64,000 bases of DNA. It comes from JACCXG01 sp963836735 (lineage in GTDB: Bacteria > Acidobacteriota > Vicinamibacteria > Vicinamibacterales > 2-12-FULL-66-21). The first letter of the stretch is position 1; the number at the start of each line of letters is the position of its first letter. The stretch lies in contig CAWIKP010000010.1 of NCBI GenBank assembly GCA_963836735.1, forward strand, positions 73,154 through 137,153, written 5' to 3'. The notes below the pieces were generated by a model. The model made no database searches, was not told where the DNA came from, and was given only the letters and a program-made list of their open reading frames with translations. Both the position numbers and the translations under genes were made by a program. Positions 19,841-28,193 of the stretch are shown piece by piece.

Positions 19841-20578
19841 ATTGGCTTTGTTCTTCTGACAATACGCTTCGACCGCGCGCGCGTCGGCGTCGGCGAACTC
19901 GATGCCGGCACGGTAGCGCGGGGGGGCGCTCGGGTCGGGCAACTCGAACTTCGCCCAGGCGATCGATCCGCGGAAGCGCATCACGAAATCGTCGTTGGGC
20001 ACGCTGACCCGCACCTTCTGGTTCGGGCGCAGGATCGTTTGTGAGATGACCTGCGCGCCCACCTGCGAAAGATCCACGACCTGCGCGGGATTGCCGTCCA
20101 GCTGAATCTCGACCCCCGGCCGGATGCGATGGCGCGGCGCTCTCCGGGTGCCGTGCCAGTCCAGCGGACGCGGCGGCGGTTCGGCGGCGACGGCCGCGGC
20201 TGCAGGTGTTTCTGTGGCGAGTGCGGAGCCATCGCTCTGAGCCGCTGGCTCGGGTGCCGGCGCATTGGCCGGAGCCGGGGCGGCCCCTGATGGTTTCGAA
20301 ACGACGCGCAGGTAATCGCCGGAGTGCGACATCACGCGGACTTCGGCGTGCCCGAGCTGCGGGTCGTTCTTGATGCGATTGATCAGCGCGGCGCCCCGGG
20401 GAGTCGCGGCGAACAGCCGTTCGAGGACGATCAGTCGGGGCCGGTGCTCCAGGATCGCCTGAAGCGCCTGGATTGGCTCCGTATCCGGAAAAACCACCAA
20501 CTCACCGTCGTCCGCCAGGCGCTCGCGCAGCGACGGCATCAGGTTGGAAGCAGCAATCACCACCGCTGGTGCCGACAT
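19838..20578 (-). CDS. PilZ domain protein with receiver-like N-terminus
   Basis: 246 residues. Residues ~1-90 resemble a response-regulator fold (VVIAASNLMPSLRERL, RPRLIVLERL). A low-complexity Ala/Pro linker follows (~95-140), then a PilZ domain with the basic motif RRAPRHRI and VVDLSQVGAQVIS, ending in a YRAGIEFADADAR strand. PilZ domains bind cyclic-di-GMP; here the second motif (D/NxSxxG) reads DLSQVG, close to consensus. It probably links a signal to motility or exopolysaccharide output. Confidence 0.75.
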   Translation of the reverse strand: MSAPAVVIAASNLMPSLRERLADDGELVVFPDTEPIQALQAILEHRPRLIVLERLFAATPRGAALINRIKNDPQLGHAEVRVMSHSGDYLRVVSKPSGAAPAPANAPAPEPAAQSDGSALATETPAAAAVAAEPPPRPLDWHGTRRAPRHRIRPGVEIQLDGNPAQVVDLSQVGAQVISQTILRPNQKVRVSVPNDDFVMRFRGSIAWAKFELPDPSAPPRYRAGIEFADADARAVEAYCQKNKAN

Positions 20579-20704
20579 CGACCAAGTTTACCAAAGTCGG
20601 CGCGTCCCCCGGCGGTGCGAATCGCGTTCGTATAATGACGAAGTGGCTGTGCGGACCGTCGACATCGGGCCGAATCCCCGCACACTGGAGGCGAAGCGAT
20701 ACCG

Positions 20705-21449
20705 GTGCTCCACGCAGTTCTGTTCGATCTCGACGACACGCTCTTCGACCACCGTCTGTGCGCGCGGACCGCTCTGACGGCGTTGCACGAGGCGTATGAC
20801 ACGTTTCGGAGCCGCCCCTTCGCGGAAGTCGAACGGCTGCACGCGGGCTTCCTGGAGGAGCTGCACGTTCGCGTGACATCGGGGGAGCTGCCGCTCGAAG
20901 AGGCCCGGCGCGAACGTTTCCGGCGGCTGTTCGCCGCGGTCGGGCGTCACGCCGGGCGACGATGTGGTCGCTGCAGCGGCCGAAACGTATCGCGGCGGGT
21001 ACATGAAGATTCGCCGGGCGATAGCGGGCGCAGCTGCGCTTCTCGCTGCCGTGAAGGAGCGGAGCCAGGTCGGCATCGTGTCGAACAATCTGCTCGAGGA
21101 ACAGCGGGGCAAGCTGCGGCAGTGCGGGCTCGATCGATTCGTCGACGAGCTGGTGGTGTCGGAGGAAGCGGGAATGTCGAAGCCGGATCCGCGGATCTTT
21201 CAGATCGCGCTCGACCGGTTGGGACGCCGCGCCGACGAAGTGGTGATGGTGGGAGACTCGTGGGCCGCGGACGTGATTGGCGCCCGGGCGGCCGGAATCA
21301 GAGCGATCTGGTTCAACCCTGACCGCGCGCCGTCGCCGGAGCCCGAAGCCAGCGTCGTCGAGCTCTCTGCGCTCGAACCGGTCGATGCGGCGCTGGCGAC
21401 GATCTTTGCGGGCGAGAGCGCGAAGCCGATTTCCGGCGGCGCCCGCTAG
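20705..21449 (+). CDS. HAD-family hydrolase, frameshifted
   Basis: Start GTG 20705. Motif I is DLDDTLFDH, motif II VSNN, motif III SKPDPRIF, motif IV MVGDSWAADV. One extra base near 20943 separates the cap (FRRLFAAV) from the rest (GDDVVAAAAETYRGGY). The corrected length is 247 residues, typical of small phosphatases such as the YjjG/2-haloacid-dehalogenase-like group. Substrate unknown. It overlaps the convergent ytxJ gene by four bases. Confidence 0.82.
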
Positions 21450-21793
21450 GAGATCGCGCGCGCGAGCGTTTCCGCGGTGATGCGGAAGTGCGACGCGTTC
21501 CACACCGCCCGCCCGTCCTTCAGCAGGATGGCCTGGGGCGTTTCGTGACGGATCCCGAGCCGTCGGGCGGCGCTGTCGGACAGCCCGCGATGGCTCTGGA
21601 CGGTGATCACCTTGTAGGAAACGCCGGCAGGCTTGGCTGCCTGTTCCGCGACGTGCGCGTGGAGCTCATCGAGCGCCTCGCAGCTGATGCCGCAGGTCCG
21701 GCTGTGCTTGAAGAGCAATACCGGACGCTCGGCAGACTCAGCGATAGCGGCCTCGAGCATATCCACGTCGGACAGGTGGGTCAGGTTCGGCAT
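21446..21793 (-). CDS. ytxJ: YtxJ-like monothiol bacilliredoxin
   Basis: 115 residues with a thioredoxin-like fold. The active-site segment FKHSRTCGIS carries a single redox Cys in the TCxxS form used by YtxJ/BrxC. A cis-Pro segment (RHETPQAILLKDG) follows, as expected. YtxJ removes bacillithiol from mixed disulfides in Firmicutes. With YpdA at 551 it suggests a bacillithiol redox cycle in this organism. I see no bshA or bshC in the window. Confidence 0.85.
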   Translation of the reverse strand: MPNLTHLSDVDMLEAAIAESAERPVLLFKHSRTCGISCEALDELHAHVAEQAAKPAGVSYKVITVQSHRGLSDSAARRLGIRHETPQAILLKDGRAVWNASHFRITAETLARAIS

Positions 21794-21848
21794 CGGATAC
21801 CTGATTGTACGGCCTCGAACCGGCGGTCGCGAGCCCAGCCGGCCGACG

Positions 21849-22147
21849 CTACACCGGTGATTGGTGCGAACGGGTATGAAAGCCCGCCGCCTCGAGATGG
21901 TGCCGCGCGCTCTCCAGCAGAGCTCGCGCCTCGGCCGGCAGGGTGGCGGCGTGCTGGGCGAGGAGCCGGTCCACGTTGTAGATGCGAAAACGAATGCCTT
22001 CCATGTGGAAGGCGTCGATGGCGCGGGCCAGCGCCTCGGACTCCTCGACGATGCGCGCGGTTTCCGGGGCTGCCGGACCTTTCTTCAAGAGCCCACGAGA
22101 TCCCCGATGCGCGCTGCCGCTTCCTGACGTTCGTTCCCGGTGGTCAT
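21849..22147 (-). CDS. Small conserved-looking protein of unknown function, frameshifted
   Basis: ATG 22147 begins MTTGNERQEAAARIGDLVG and then hits a stop. Restoring one missing base near 22092 continues as LLKKGPAAPETARIVEESEALARAID and runs to 21849, about 99 residues. The predicted protein is helical and charged with no membrane segment. It lies 27 bases downstream of the chlorite-dismutase-family gene on the same strand, so probably in its operon. No family recognised. Confidence 0.5.
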
Positions 22148-22174
22148 GCTCGGCAGATTATCTCACCTGGGCGC

Positions 22175-22918
22175 TCATTCCGGTGGCGTGTCGTCGAGTG
22201 GTGAGCTCCACACCGCGCGGCCGACGAAGAACGGTCCGAGTCGATCGAGGTAGAGCGAGGTCTGCTGGGTCTTGCGCATGACCTGGACGATCGCGGACAG
22301 CGGGAAGAGGTCTTTCCCGATCAGGCCAATCACGAAGTCGTTGTCGTCGCGATCGAGGCCGTGACAGGCCAGGCGCACGTCGTGTACGTAGTCGGCGGCG
22401 CCGAATCGCATGCCGACTTCGCCGTGCTCGGCCAGGATCGTCCGCTGTTCCTCCGCGGACAACTGCGCAAAGCGGCCGTTCCGCCGCAGGGGATACCACA
22501 CCCCCCAGGGCCACGCCGGGTTCAGGACGGTCCCGCGCGGCCGGTCGATCAGCACCGATCGCAGATCCGGCTCGTAGCCAAGCGAGTAGGTCCTGCCGAA
22601 CATGGTCAGCTCCGGGCGGAGCCTGAGATCGGCGAAGGCGCCCGTGTTCAGGACCGGCCGGACCTGGTCGATGAACGTGTTCGGGTCGCGGCTCAATGTC
22701 AGCAGCGCAACCCCTTTGGGGTCGTTGAGGTCTTGATAAAGGACCGACTCGAACCCCGCGACGGCCAGCTGCCGGGTGAGGCCGGCGAGGTCCGTGCAGT
22801 TCGTGAACGCGAACAGCTGCATGAACAGCCGTTCGTCGGAGCGCTGCTGCTGCCCGCCTTTGAGGCCGCCTTTCTCGCTGATGTCCGGCGGCTCGAGCCG
22901 GGCACGCTTGTCCGTCAT
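22175..22918 (-). CDS. Chlorite dismutase / HemQ family protein
   Basis: 247 residues from ATG 22918 with AAGGAGATGAG just upstream. The two ferredoxin-like halves are recognisable: QLFAFTNCTDLAGLTRQL, TLSRDPNTFIDQVRPVL, then RFGAADYVHDVRLACHGLDRDDNDFVIGL (read in short parts) and MRKTQQTSLYLDRLGPFFVG. The family includes chlorite dismutase and coproheme decarboxylase (HemQ). Which activity applies depends on the proximal His and distal residues, which I cannot place with certainty. Confidence 0.78.
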   Translation of the reverse strand: MTDKRARLEPPDISEKGGLKGGQQQRSDERLFMQLFAFTNCTDLAGLTRQLAVAGFESVLYQDLNDPKGVALLTLSRDPNTFIDQVRPVLNTGAFADLRLRPELTMFGRTYSLGYEPDLRSVLIDRPRGTVLNPAWPWGVWYPLRRNGRFAQLSAEEQRTILAEHGEVGMRFGAADYVHDVRLACHGLDRDDNDFVIGLIGKDLFPLSAIVQVMRKTQQTSLYLDRLGPFFVGRAVWSSPLDDTPPE

Positions 22919-22924
22919 CTCATC

Positions 22925-23025
22925 TCCTTCCCCGCCTCCGCCAAGGCTACGGCGAGGCAGGCCGCCTCCGCCAAGGCTCGGCGAGGAGCTCCTCCGCTCA
23001 CGCTATGGCGAGCCAAGCCCTAATC
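22925..23025. repeat. Intergenic short-repeat stretch with CTCCGCCAAGGCT units
   Basis: CCTCCGCCAAGGCT occurs twice (about 22934 and 22968), each followed by CGGCGAGG, with an inverted CGCTATGGCGAGCC at the end. Related words (CCGCCTCCGCCGTCG, GCGGAGGCGG) are in the repeat at 39028. It lies upstream of the chlorite-dismutase-family gene and may overlap its promoter. Confidence 0.5.
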
Positions 23026-23120
23026 CTAATCGGTTCGCTCCGGCTGAGGGCACTGCGGATCACGTTGGCGTGCGCATTGCGAGCGAAAGAGAGACAAGGT
23101 GTGCCAATGATGAGGTGCGT

Positions 23121-24032
23121 GTGACCAATCTCAGGGGCCGGCGGCCGCGACGGCTCACGCCGGAGGAGCGGAAGTCGCTGACGCACGGCGATTTCTGGAT
23201 CCCGGACGAGGAACGCGAAGTCTACAAACGGGCGCTCGAAGCGGTGAACGCCGCGGGCGTTCCCTATGTCGTGGCCGGCGCATATGCCATCTACGAACAC
23301 ACCGGCATCTACCGGAAGACGAAGGACCTGGATCTGTTCTTCGAGCCCATCGGCGTCATCGCCGCCGCCCGGGCCCTCAAGGACGCCGGGTTCGTGACGC
23401 GGCTCGAAGATGCTCACTGGCTGGCGAAGGCTACCTATGGCGAGTACTTCGTCGACCTCATCTACGGCATGGGCAACGGCGTGGCCCTGATAGACGAGGG
23501 CTGGATCCGGCACAGCCGCTCAGGCATCCTCGCGGCGCAGCCCGTGCGGATCGCGCCAGCCGAGGAGCTCATCTGGCATCGGCTCTTCATCAGCGAGCGC
23601 CACCGTCACGACGTCTCCGACATTCTTCATCTGATCCTCTGTGTCGGGGACACGCTCGACTGGAAGCGCCTGGTCGAACGCACCGGACCGAACTGGCCGC
23701 TGCTCCTCGCGCAGATCATGACTTTCAGCTACGTCTATCCCGGCTACCGCAGCAACGTGCCGGCGTGGGTCTACGAGCAGCTGCTGGAGCGTGCGCGCAC
23801 CGAGTTGACGACCGACGACGAGGACGTGGACTTCACCCGCGGGCCGCTGATCTCGCGTTTCAGCTTCAGCATCGACACCCGCGAGTGGGGCTTTCACGAT
23901 CCGCGCGGCCGCTTCGTCCGGGAGGCGCGCAACCGTCCGGAAGTGCGGGCCATCGCCGAAGCCGACGTCTGGGACGAGCGCGGCGAGGATCGCGCCTCCG
24001 AAGACGAACAATCGCTGGTCACCAATCGATAG
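23121..24032 (+). CDS. Nucleotidyltransferase-like protein
   Basis: About 303 residues from GTG 23121 (GTG 23115 is also in frame). It has the pattern VPYVVAGAYAIYEHTG...TKDLDLFF, the G(G/A)xA...D(L/I)D arrangement of minimal nucleotidyltransferase folds such as AbiEii-like proteins, followed by AELIWHRLF-type helices. The protein may bind or transfer nucleotides; no antitoxin partner is adjacent, so a toxin role is not supported. It ends just before a direct repeat and the BlaI gene. Confidence 0.65.
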   Translation: MTNLRGRRPRRLTPEERKSLTHGDFWIPDEEREVYKRALEAVNAAGVPYVVAGAYAIYEHTGIYRKTKDLDLFFEPIGVIAAARALKDAGFVTRLEDAHWLAKATYGEYFVDLIYGMGNGVALIDEGWIRHSRSGILAAQPVRIAPAEELIWHRLFISERHRHDVSDILHLILCVGDTLDWKRLVERTGPNWPLLLAQIMTFSYVYPGYRSNVPAWVYEQLLERARTELTTDDEDVDFTRGPLISRFSFSIDTREWGFHDPRGRFVREARNRPEVRAIAEADVWDERGEDRASEDEQSLVTNR

Positions 24033-24078
24033 TCCCGGGACCCCGGTCCTCAGTCCCTGGTCCTGAGTCCCTCATCGA
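24033..24078. repeat. Short direct repeat GGTCCT(C/G)AGTCCCT
   Basis: After the stop of the nucleotidyltransferase-like gene. GGTCCTCAGTCCCT is followed at once by GGTCCTGAGTCCCT, preceded by a palindromic GTCCCGGGAC. Fits the pattern of 3'-end micro-repeats seen through the window. Confidence 0.6.
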
Positions 24079-24114
24079 TCCCGCCGGCGGCGGCCCGCGA
24101 TATACTTCCGCCAC

Positions 24115-24560
24115 ATGTTCAATGGACTCTGGCGTCCCGCCTGGCTTGGCCGCGGCCGGGATCCGCTTCGTGCGGCGTTCGGTCATCTCGAGCGCGACGT
24201 GCTGGAAGTGATGTGGCAGGTCGACACGGCCACGGTGCGCGACGTGCAGCAGCGGCTCCCGCGCACGCCGGCCTACACGACCGTGATGACGACGCTGGAC
24301 CGGCTGTTCAAGAAGGGGTTCGTCGACCGCGTGCGACAGGGCCGGGCGTTCGTCTACCGGGCCGCACATTCGCGTGAACAGGTCGAGACGGCGGTGACCG
24401 CCGGCCTGCTCACCGGGTTCCTCGAGGAGAGCAGCAGCGCGCGGCCGCTTGCTGTCGAATCTGGTCGATGCGGTCGCCGAACGGGATCAGGCGCTCCTCG
24501 ACGAGCTCGATGCCCTGATCCGCGAGAAGCGGACCGCCGCGCGAAAGGAGAGAGCGGTGA
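24115..24560 (+). CDS. BlaI/MecI-type winged-helix repressor, frameshifted
   Basis: The winged-helix part is clear: LERDVLEVMWQVDTATVRDVQQRL and AYTTVMTTLDRLFKKGFV, with the cleavable-linker region FVYRAAHSREQVE. Near 24447 the frame shifts and continues as LLSNLVDAVAERDQALLDELDALI, the usual dimerisation end. The stop probably overlaps the next start as GTGA (24557-24560), needing one more indel. BlaI repressors are inactivated by the partner M56 membrane protease, which is the next gene. Confidence 0.8.
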
Positions 24561-25516
24561 CCGGCCTGTCCTGGGAAGCGACGACGGTCATCCTCGGCCT
24601 CGCCTGGTTTACTGCCATCAACCTGACCGTTTCCGTCGTGGCGCTCGCCGCTGCGCAGCTGGTTCGACGATCGGCTCACCGCCGAACCCGTCACGTGCCC
24701 GGCGCCTGCTCGCGTTGCGCCTCGCGCCGGCGATCGTTTCACTCACCGTGACCGCGCTGATTTTCGTGCCCGCGCACGCCTGGCTGGAACCGGCGCGGCC
24801 CGAGGAAGAGATCGGGCTCGTGCCGCTGCTGCTGGCCGCGGTCGGTCTGTTGTTGCTTTTCCGCGCGGTTTACCGTTCCGCGCGAGCGATCCGCCGCACG
24901 GTGCGGCTGGCGGCCGTCACCCCGCACCGCGAGGTCCAGCGGGGCGCCGTTCGCATCCTGGAAGTCCCGGGGCTTCGAGGCGTCGCGCTTGCCGGCATCG
25001 TCCGTCCGCGGATTCTGATCGGGACCGGCGCGCGGCGCGTGCTCACGTCTGCGGAACTCGATCTGGCAGTCGCCCACGAGCGGGCGCATCAGCGTGCCGG
25101 AGACAACCTGTCCCGGGCGCTGATCCACTGCGCACCGGATTTTCTGGGATTGATTCCTCAGGCGGGCCGGCTCGAACGGCTGTGGGAGGCCGAGGCGGAA
25201 TGTCTGGCCGATGCCGCCGCCGTGCACGGGAGTCCCGTTCGCGCGACGCGGCTGGCGTCGGCGCTGGTCAAAGTGGCGAGGCTCGCGTCAGCGGATCGAA
25301 CCTGGACTCCGGGGTGGAGCACCTTCCATCACCCGGCGCTGCTCGAGGCCCGGGTGCGGTTGCTGGTCTCCACTCCCCGCGTCCCCTCGGCAACGCCGCG
25401 ATATCATGCGAACGGCTGCGACGTGCGGCCTTGCCGCCGTCGCAGCCGCCTGGATGTTCGGGGTTCCTCAGCAGCTGCACTCGCTCACTGAGGTCCTGAT
25501 CGCCATTCTTCCGTGA
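24557..25516 (+). CDS. M56-family (BlaR1/MecR1-like) membrane peptidase, frameshifted
   Basis: Start GTG 24557 has AAAGGAG 7 bases upstream. Membrane segments: VILGLAWFTAINLTVSVVAL, LRLAPAIVSLTVTALIFV, VPLLLAAVGLLLLF. The zinc motif is AHERAHQRAGD (HExxH), with EAEAECLADAAAV downstream. Frame breaks lie near 24665 and 25375. The last part (AATCGLAAVAAAWMFGV... ending IAILP) is a C-terminal membrane helix, so there is no BlaR1-type penicillin-binding sensor domain. It probably senses some envelope signal and triggers cleavage of the upstream repressor. Confidence 0.75.
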
Positions 25517-25520
25517 GCAA

Positions 25521-26509
25521 CTACCGGGGGCCGAAGCCTTCGCGATACCCGCGCCGGAAGCCGTCGCGATAGCCCGCCTGATAGTCGGTCTTCGATCCGA
25601 ACCGGGCATCGTAACCGGCGTCGGCCGTCTCGAGCTCGCGCTGGCCTTCGAGGTCCCACGCGTTCCGGAGTTGCTTGTCTTCCTTGCCCGCCTGACGGCC
25701 CTCGATCAGGCCGCGATCCCGGCCCTGCGTCCAGGCCTGGCTTTTCGTCCCTGACGGGTCTCCGAATTCCTCACGCGTGAGGAACGCCGTCGCGGTTGTC
25801 GTCGCGAGTGTCGAAGCTGGGGCGCGACCAGTGCCATTCGTCGCGGCCGATCCGGTTGTCGCGGTTCACGTCGACGCTGGTGAACAGATCCGGAGGCGGG
25901 TCGCTGGTGCCCCGCATCTCCACCCGGGTCAGCATGCCGTCGCGGTTGTCGTCCAGCGCATCGAAGCGCTCGGCGGTGCCGTGCCATTCAGCACGCGAGA
26001 TCCGGCCGTCGTTGTTGTTGTCCAGGTAGTCGAACCGATCGCCGCGGTCGTCGTCCTGGTTGTCCTCGCCGAGGAACTCGGCGCGGGACAGGACGCCGTC
26101 GCGGTTGCGATCGGCTCGGCGGAACGTCTCGAGGTCGAAGTGCCACTCGTCGCGGGTGATGCGGTTGTCGCGATTGTGATCGAGCGCCGAGAAGCCACGC
26201 GCGGTCCAGTCGTTGAACGGATACTCACGCTCGGCAGAGTCGAAATCGTCGTCACCCGGTGGTCTGACGGCGAGCGCCCGGCCGGACCTCCTCGCCCGAC
26301 AGGATGCCGTCGCCGTTCCAGTCGTGGACGTTGAAGGATCGATCGCTGCCATTCCATTCCTTGCGGGTGATCACGCCATCCCGATTGGCGTCCATGGATG
26401 CGAAGCGACTCGATTGCTGGTTCTGCGCGGACGCAGCTGCGGCCGCGGCGGCGCTGAAGATGATTGCCAACGCGGCGCGCCGTGCCACTGTTGTGCTGAT
26501 GAACTCCAT
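25521..26509 (-). CDS. Secreted multi-EF-hand protein, frameshifted
   Basis: A Sec signal peptide (AALAIIFSAAAAAAASAQ) is followed by eight EF-hand loops: DANRDGVITRKE, DWNGDGILSGEE, DHNRDNRITRDE, DRNRDGVLSRAE, DNNNDGRISRAE, DDNRDGMLTRVE, DVNRDNRIGRDE and DDNRDG + FLTREE. The C-terminus is a Tyr/Gly/Arg-rich tail (AGYRDGFRRGYREGFGPR). Shifts occur near 26270 and 25785. About 328 residues. Likely calcium-binding in the periplasm or outside the cell. It ends 4 bases before the convergent M56 gene's stop. Confidence 0.8.
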
Positions 26510-26577
26510 GACTCCCTCCAGAGCTCGGAGGGTTGCGATAACCGTACCAGGGTCACAGCTGAGGCGAAGCGAAGACG

Positions 26578-26646
26578 GTAGTCCGGGATCCGCTCGTCCG
26601 GACCAGCGGACCTACCGGACCACGGCGGACCAGCGGACTAACGGAT
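26578..26646. repeat. Intergenic inverted repeat with GGACCAGCGGAC units
   Basis: CGGGATCCGCTCGTCCGG on the left and CGGACTAACGGATCCCGG on the right enclose two copies of GGACCAGCGGAC. It sits at the 3' end of the HI0933 gene, overlapping its stop, and upstream of the EF-hand gene. Same word as the repeat at 19803. Confidence 0.65.
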
Positions 26647-27933
26647 CCCGGCCAGAGCATTCGCCGCCGCGGCTGCACTCGACCATGCCCACTGGAAGTT
26701 GAAGCCGCCGATCCGTCCATCCACGTCGAGGATCTCGCCGACCAGGTGAATTCCGGGAGAGCGCCGCGACTCCATGCTCGCGGGATCGATCTCGCGGAGG
26801 TCGACGCCTCCGGCGGTGGCTTCCGCGTAGTTGTAACCGCGCGACCCGGTAATCGCGAGCGGCCATCCGGTCAGCGCCGCCGTCAGGCGGCGCCGATCTT
26901 CGCGGCGCAGTCCTGCGAGCGTGATAGCCGGATCCAGCGACAGCCGCTGCAGGAGAGCCGCCGCGACCGACGCGGGCACCAGGCTGGCGAGCGTGGTTGC
27001 GATCGACGTCGACGGTCGATCGCGAGCACGATCGAGCCAGAAGCGCTCGATTCCTTCGAAGTCCAGCTCGCCGGCAAAGTTTGCGGTGACGGCAACGGTC
27101 TGCCCCTGGAGGACCGCGCGCAGCCAGTGACGCGACACGTTCAGCGCGACAGGACCGCTGATCCCGAAATGCGTCCACAGCAGCGATTCGCGCAGGCGAA
27201 GATCGGCCCGGCCATCGACCCACACCGTCAACGTGGCGTCGAGCGACACGCCCGAAAGCTCCGAATTGATGGCGCGCCCGTGACCTGCCGGCGCATCGGC
27301 GTCCAGGAGGAGGGGTGACAGGGCTGGGGTAGTCGGGACGATCCGATGCCCGAGCGCCTCGGCGAAGCGGTAGCCGGCGCCGTCGCTTCCGCTCTTCGGC
27401 AACGACTGGCCGCCGGTGGCGAGCACCACGCGCGTCGCGGTCATGTCGCCCGCCGGCGTGGAAACGACGAAGCGCCGGTCTCGTGGTGCGATCGCTGAAA
27501 CGCGCTGCGACCAGAGCTGCTCCACGCCGTGAGACGCCGCCTGATCGATCAGCGCGTCGAGCACGTGGCGCGCGCGATTCGAATCCGGGAAAAGCTTGCC
27601 GTCGTGTTCCTCGTGCAGGGTAATCCCGGCGGACTCGAAGAAGCGTACCGTCTCCTGCACAGGCAGCGCCCGCAACACTCGCCGGATGACGGTCGGCGGG
27701 CCACCCCAGTAGTCGCGTTCCGTGACGACGCGATTGGTGACGTTGCAACGGCCGCCGCCGCTGACGAGGATCTTGGCACCGGGCTGCCTCGCGCCGTCGA
27801 GCAGCCGCACGCGGAGGGAAGGGTTCCGCATGCGCGTGAAGATCGCGGTCGCGAACCCGGCCGCGCCCGCGCCGACAATCAGAACGTCACAGTCTGCAGC
27901 ACGCACTTTGGATATCCACGTTATCTTGATCAA
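26638..27933 (-). CDS. HI0933-like (YhiN) FAD-dependent oxidoreductase
   Basis: 431 residues; a GTG at 27906 (VRAADCDVLIVG) is an equally good start. N-terminal FAD site GAGAAGFATA, then PGAKILVSGGGRCNVTN, the signature of this family. Later come ATGGQSLPKSGSDGAGY, THFGISGPVAL, and the C-terminal NYAEATAGGVDL and GEILDVDGRIGGFN(F)QWAW. The family is widespread and its substrate is unknown; some members act on tRNA-related or aromatic compounds. It is divergent from the TM2-like gene, 20 bases apart. Confidence 0.88.
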   Translation of the reverse strand: MIKITWISKVRAADCDVLIVGAGAAGFATAIFTRMRNPSLRVRLLDGARQPGAKILVSGGGRCNVTNRVVTERDYWGGPPTVIRRVLRALPVQETVRFFESAGITLHEEHDGKLFPDSNRARHVLDALIDQAASHGVEQLWSQRVSAIAPRDRRFVVSTPAGDMTATRVVLATGGQSLPKSGSDGAGYRFAEALGHRIVPTTPALSPLLLDADAPAGHGRAINSELSGVSLDATLTVWVDGRADLRLRESLLWTHFGISGPVALNVSRHWLRAVLQGQTVAVTANFAGELDFEGIERFWLDRARDRPSTSIATTLASLVPASVAAALLQRLSLDPAITLAGLRREDRRRLTAALTGWPLAITGSRGYNYAEATAGGVDLREIDPASMESRRSPGIHLVGEILDVDGRIGGFNFQWAWSSAAAAANALAGIR

Positions 27934-27953
27934 GATCTGAAGGGAGAGAATAC

Positions 27954-28166
27954 GTGCCCGATATCAAGAACCCCGGTGTCGCCGCCATCTGGAGTGCGCT
28001 CATTCCGGGGATTGGTCAGTTCTACAACGGCGACTTCCTGCGCGGGATCTTCTGGTTGATCGTGACGCCCGGACTCTGGATCGGCAGTGGCGGCATGCTT
28101 GGCTGGATCTGCCACGTCATCGCAGCGATCACCGCCTACCACCGCGCGAAGAAGAAGAACAGGTAA
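27954..28166 (+). CDS. Small TM2-like membrane protein
   Basis: 70 residues from GTG 27954 with GAAGGGAGAG upstream. Two hydrophobic segments: AAIWSALIPGIGQFYNGDF-IFWLIV and GMLGWICHVIAAITAY. The LIPGIGQFYNG turn is typical of TM2/DUF5683-like small proteins. Short basic end KKKNR. It lies 27 bases before the esterase start, likely same transcript. Function unknown. Confidence 0.75.
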   Translation: MPDIKNPGVAAIWSALIPGIGQFYNGDFLRGIFWLIVTPGLWIGSGGMLGWICHVIAAITAYHRAKKKNR

Positions 28167-28193
28167 GATGTGTGCCTTTCCGAGGAGGCACTG

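Noticed and set aside
23121..24560. Toxin-antitoxin pair (nucleotidyltransferase plus BlaI regulator)
   Set aside because: The regulator belongs with the M56 protease that follows it, and a repeat separates it from the nucleotidyltransferase-like gene.
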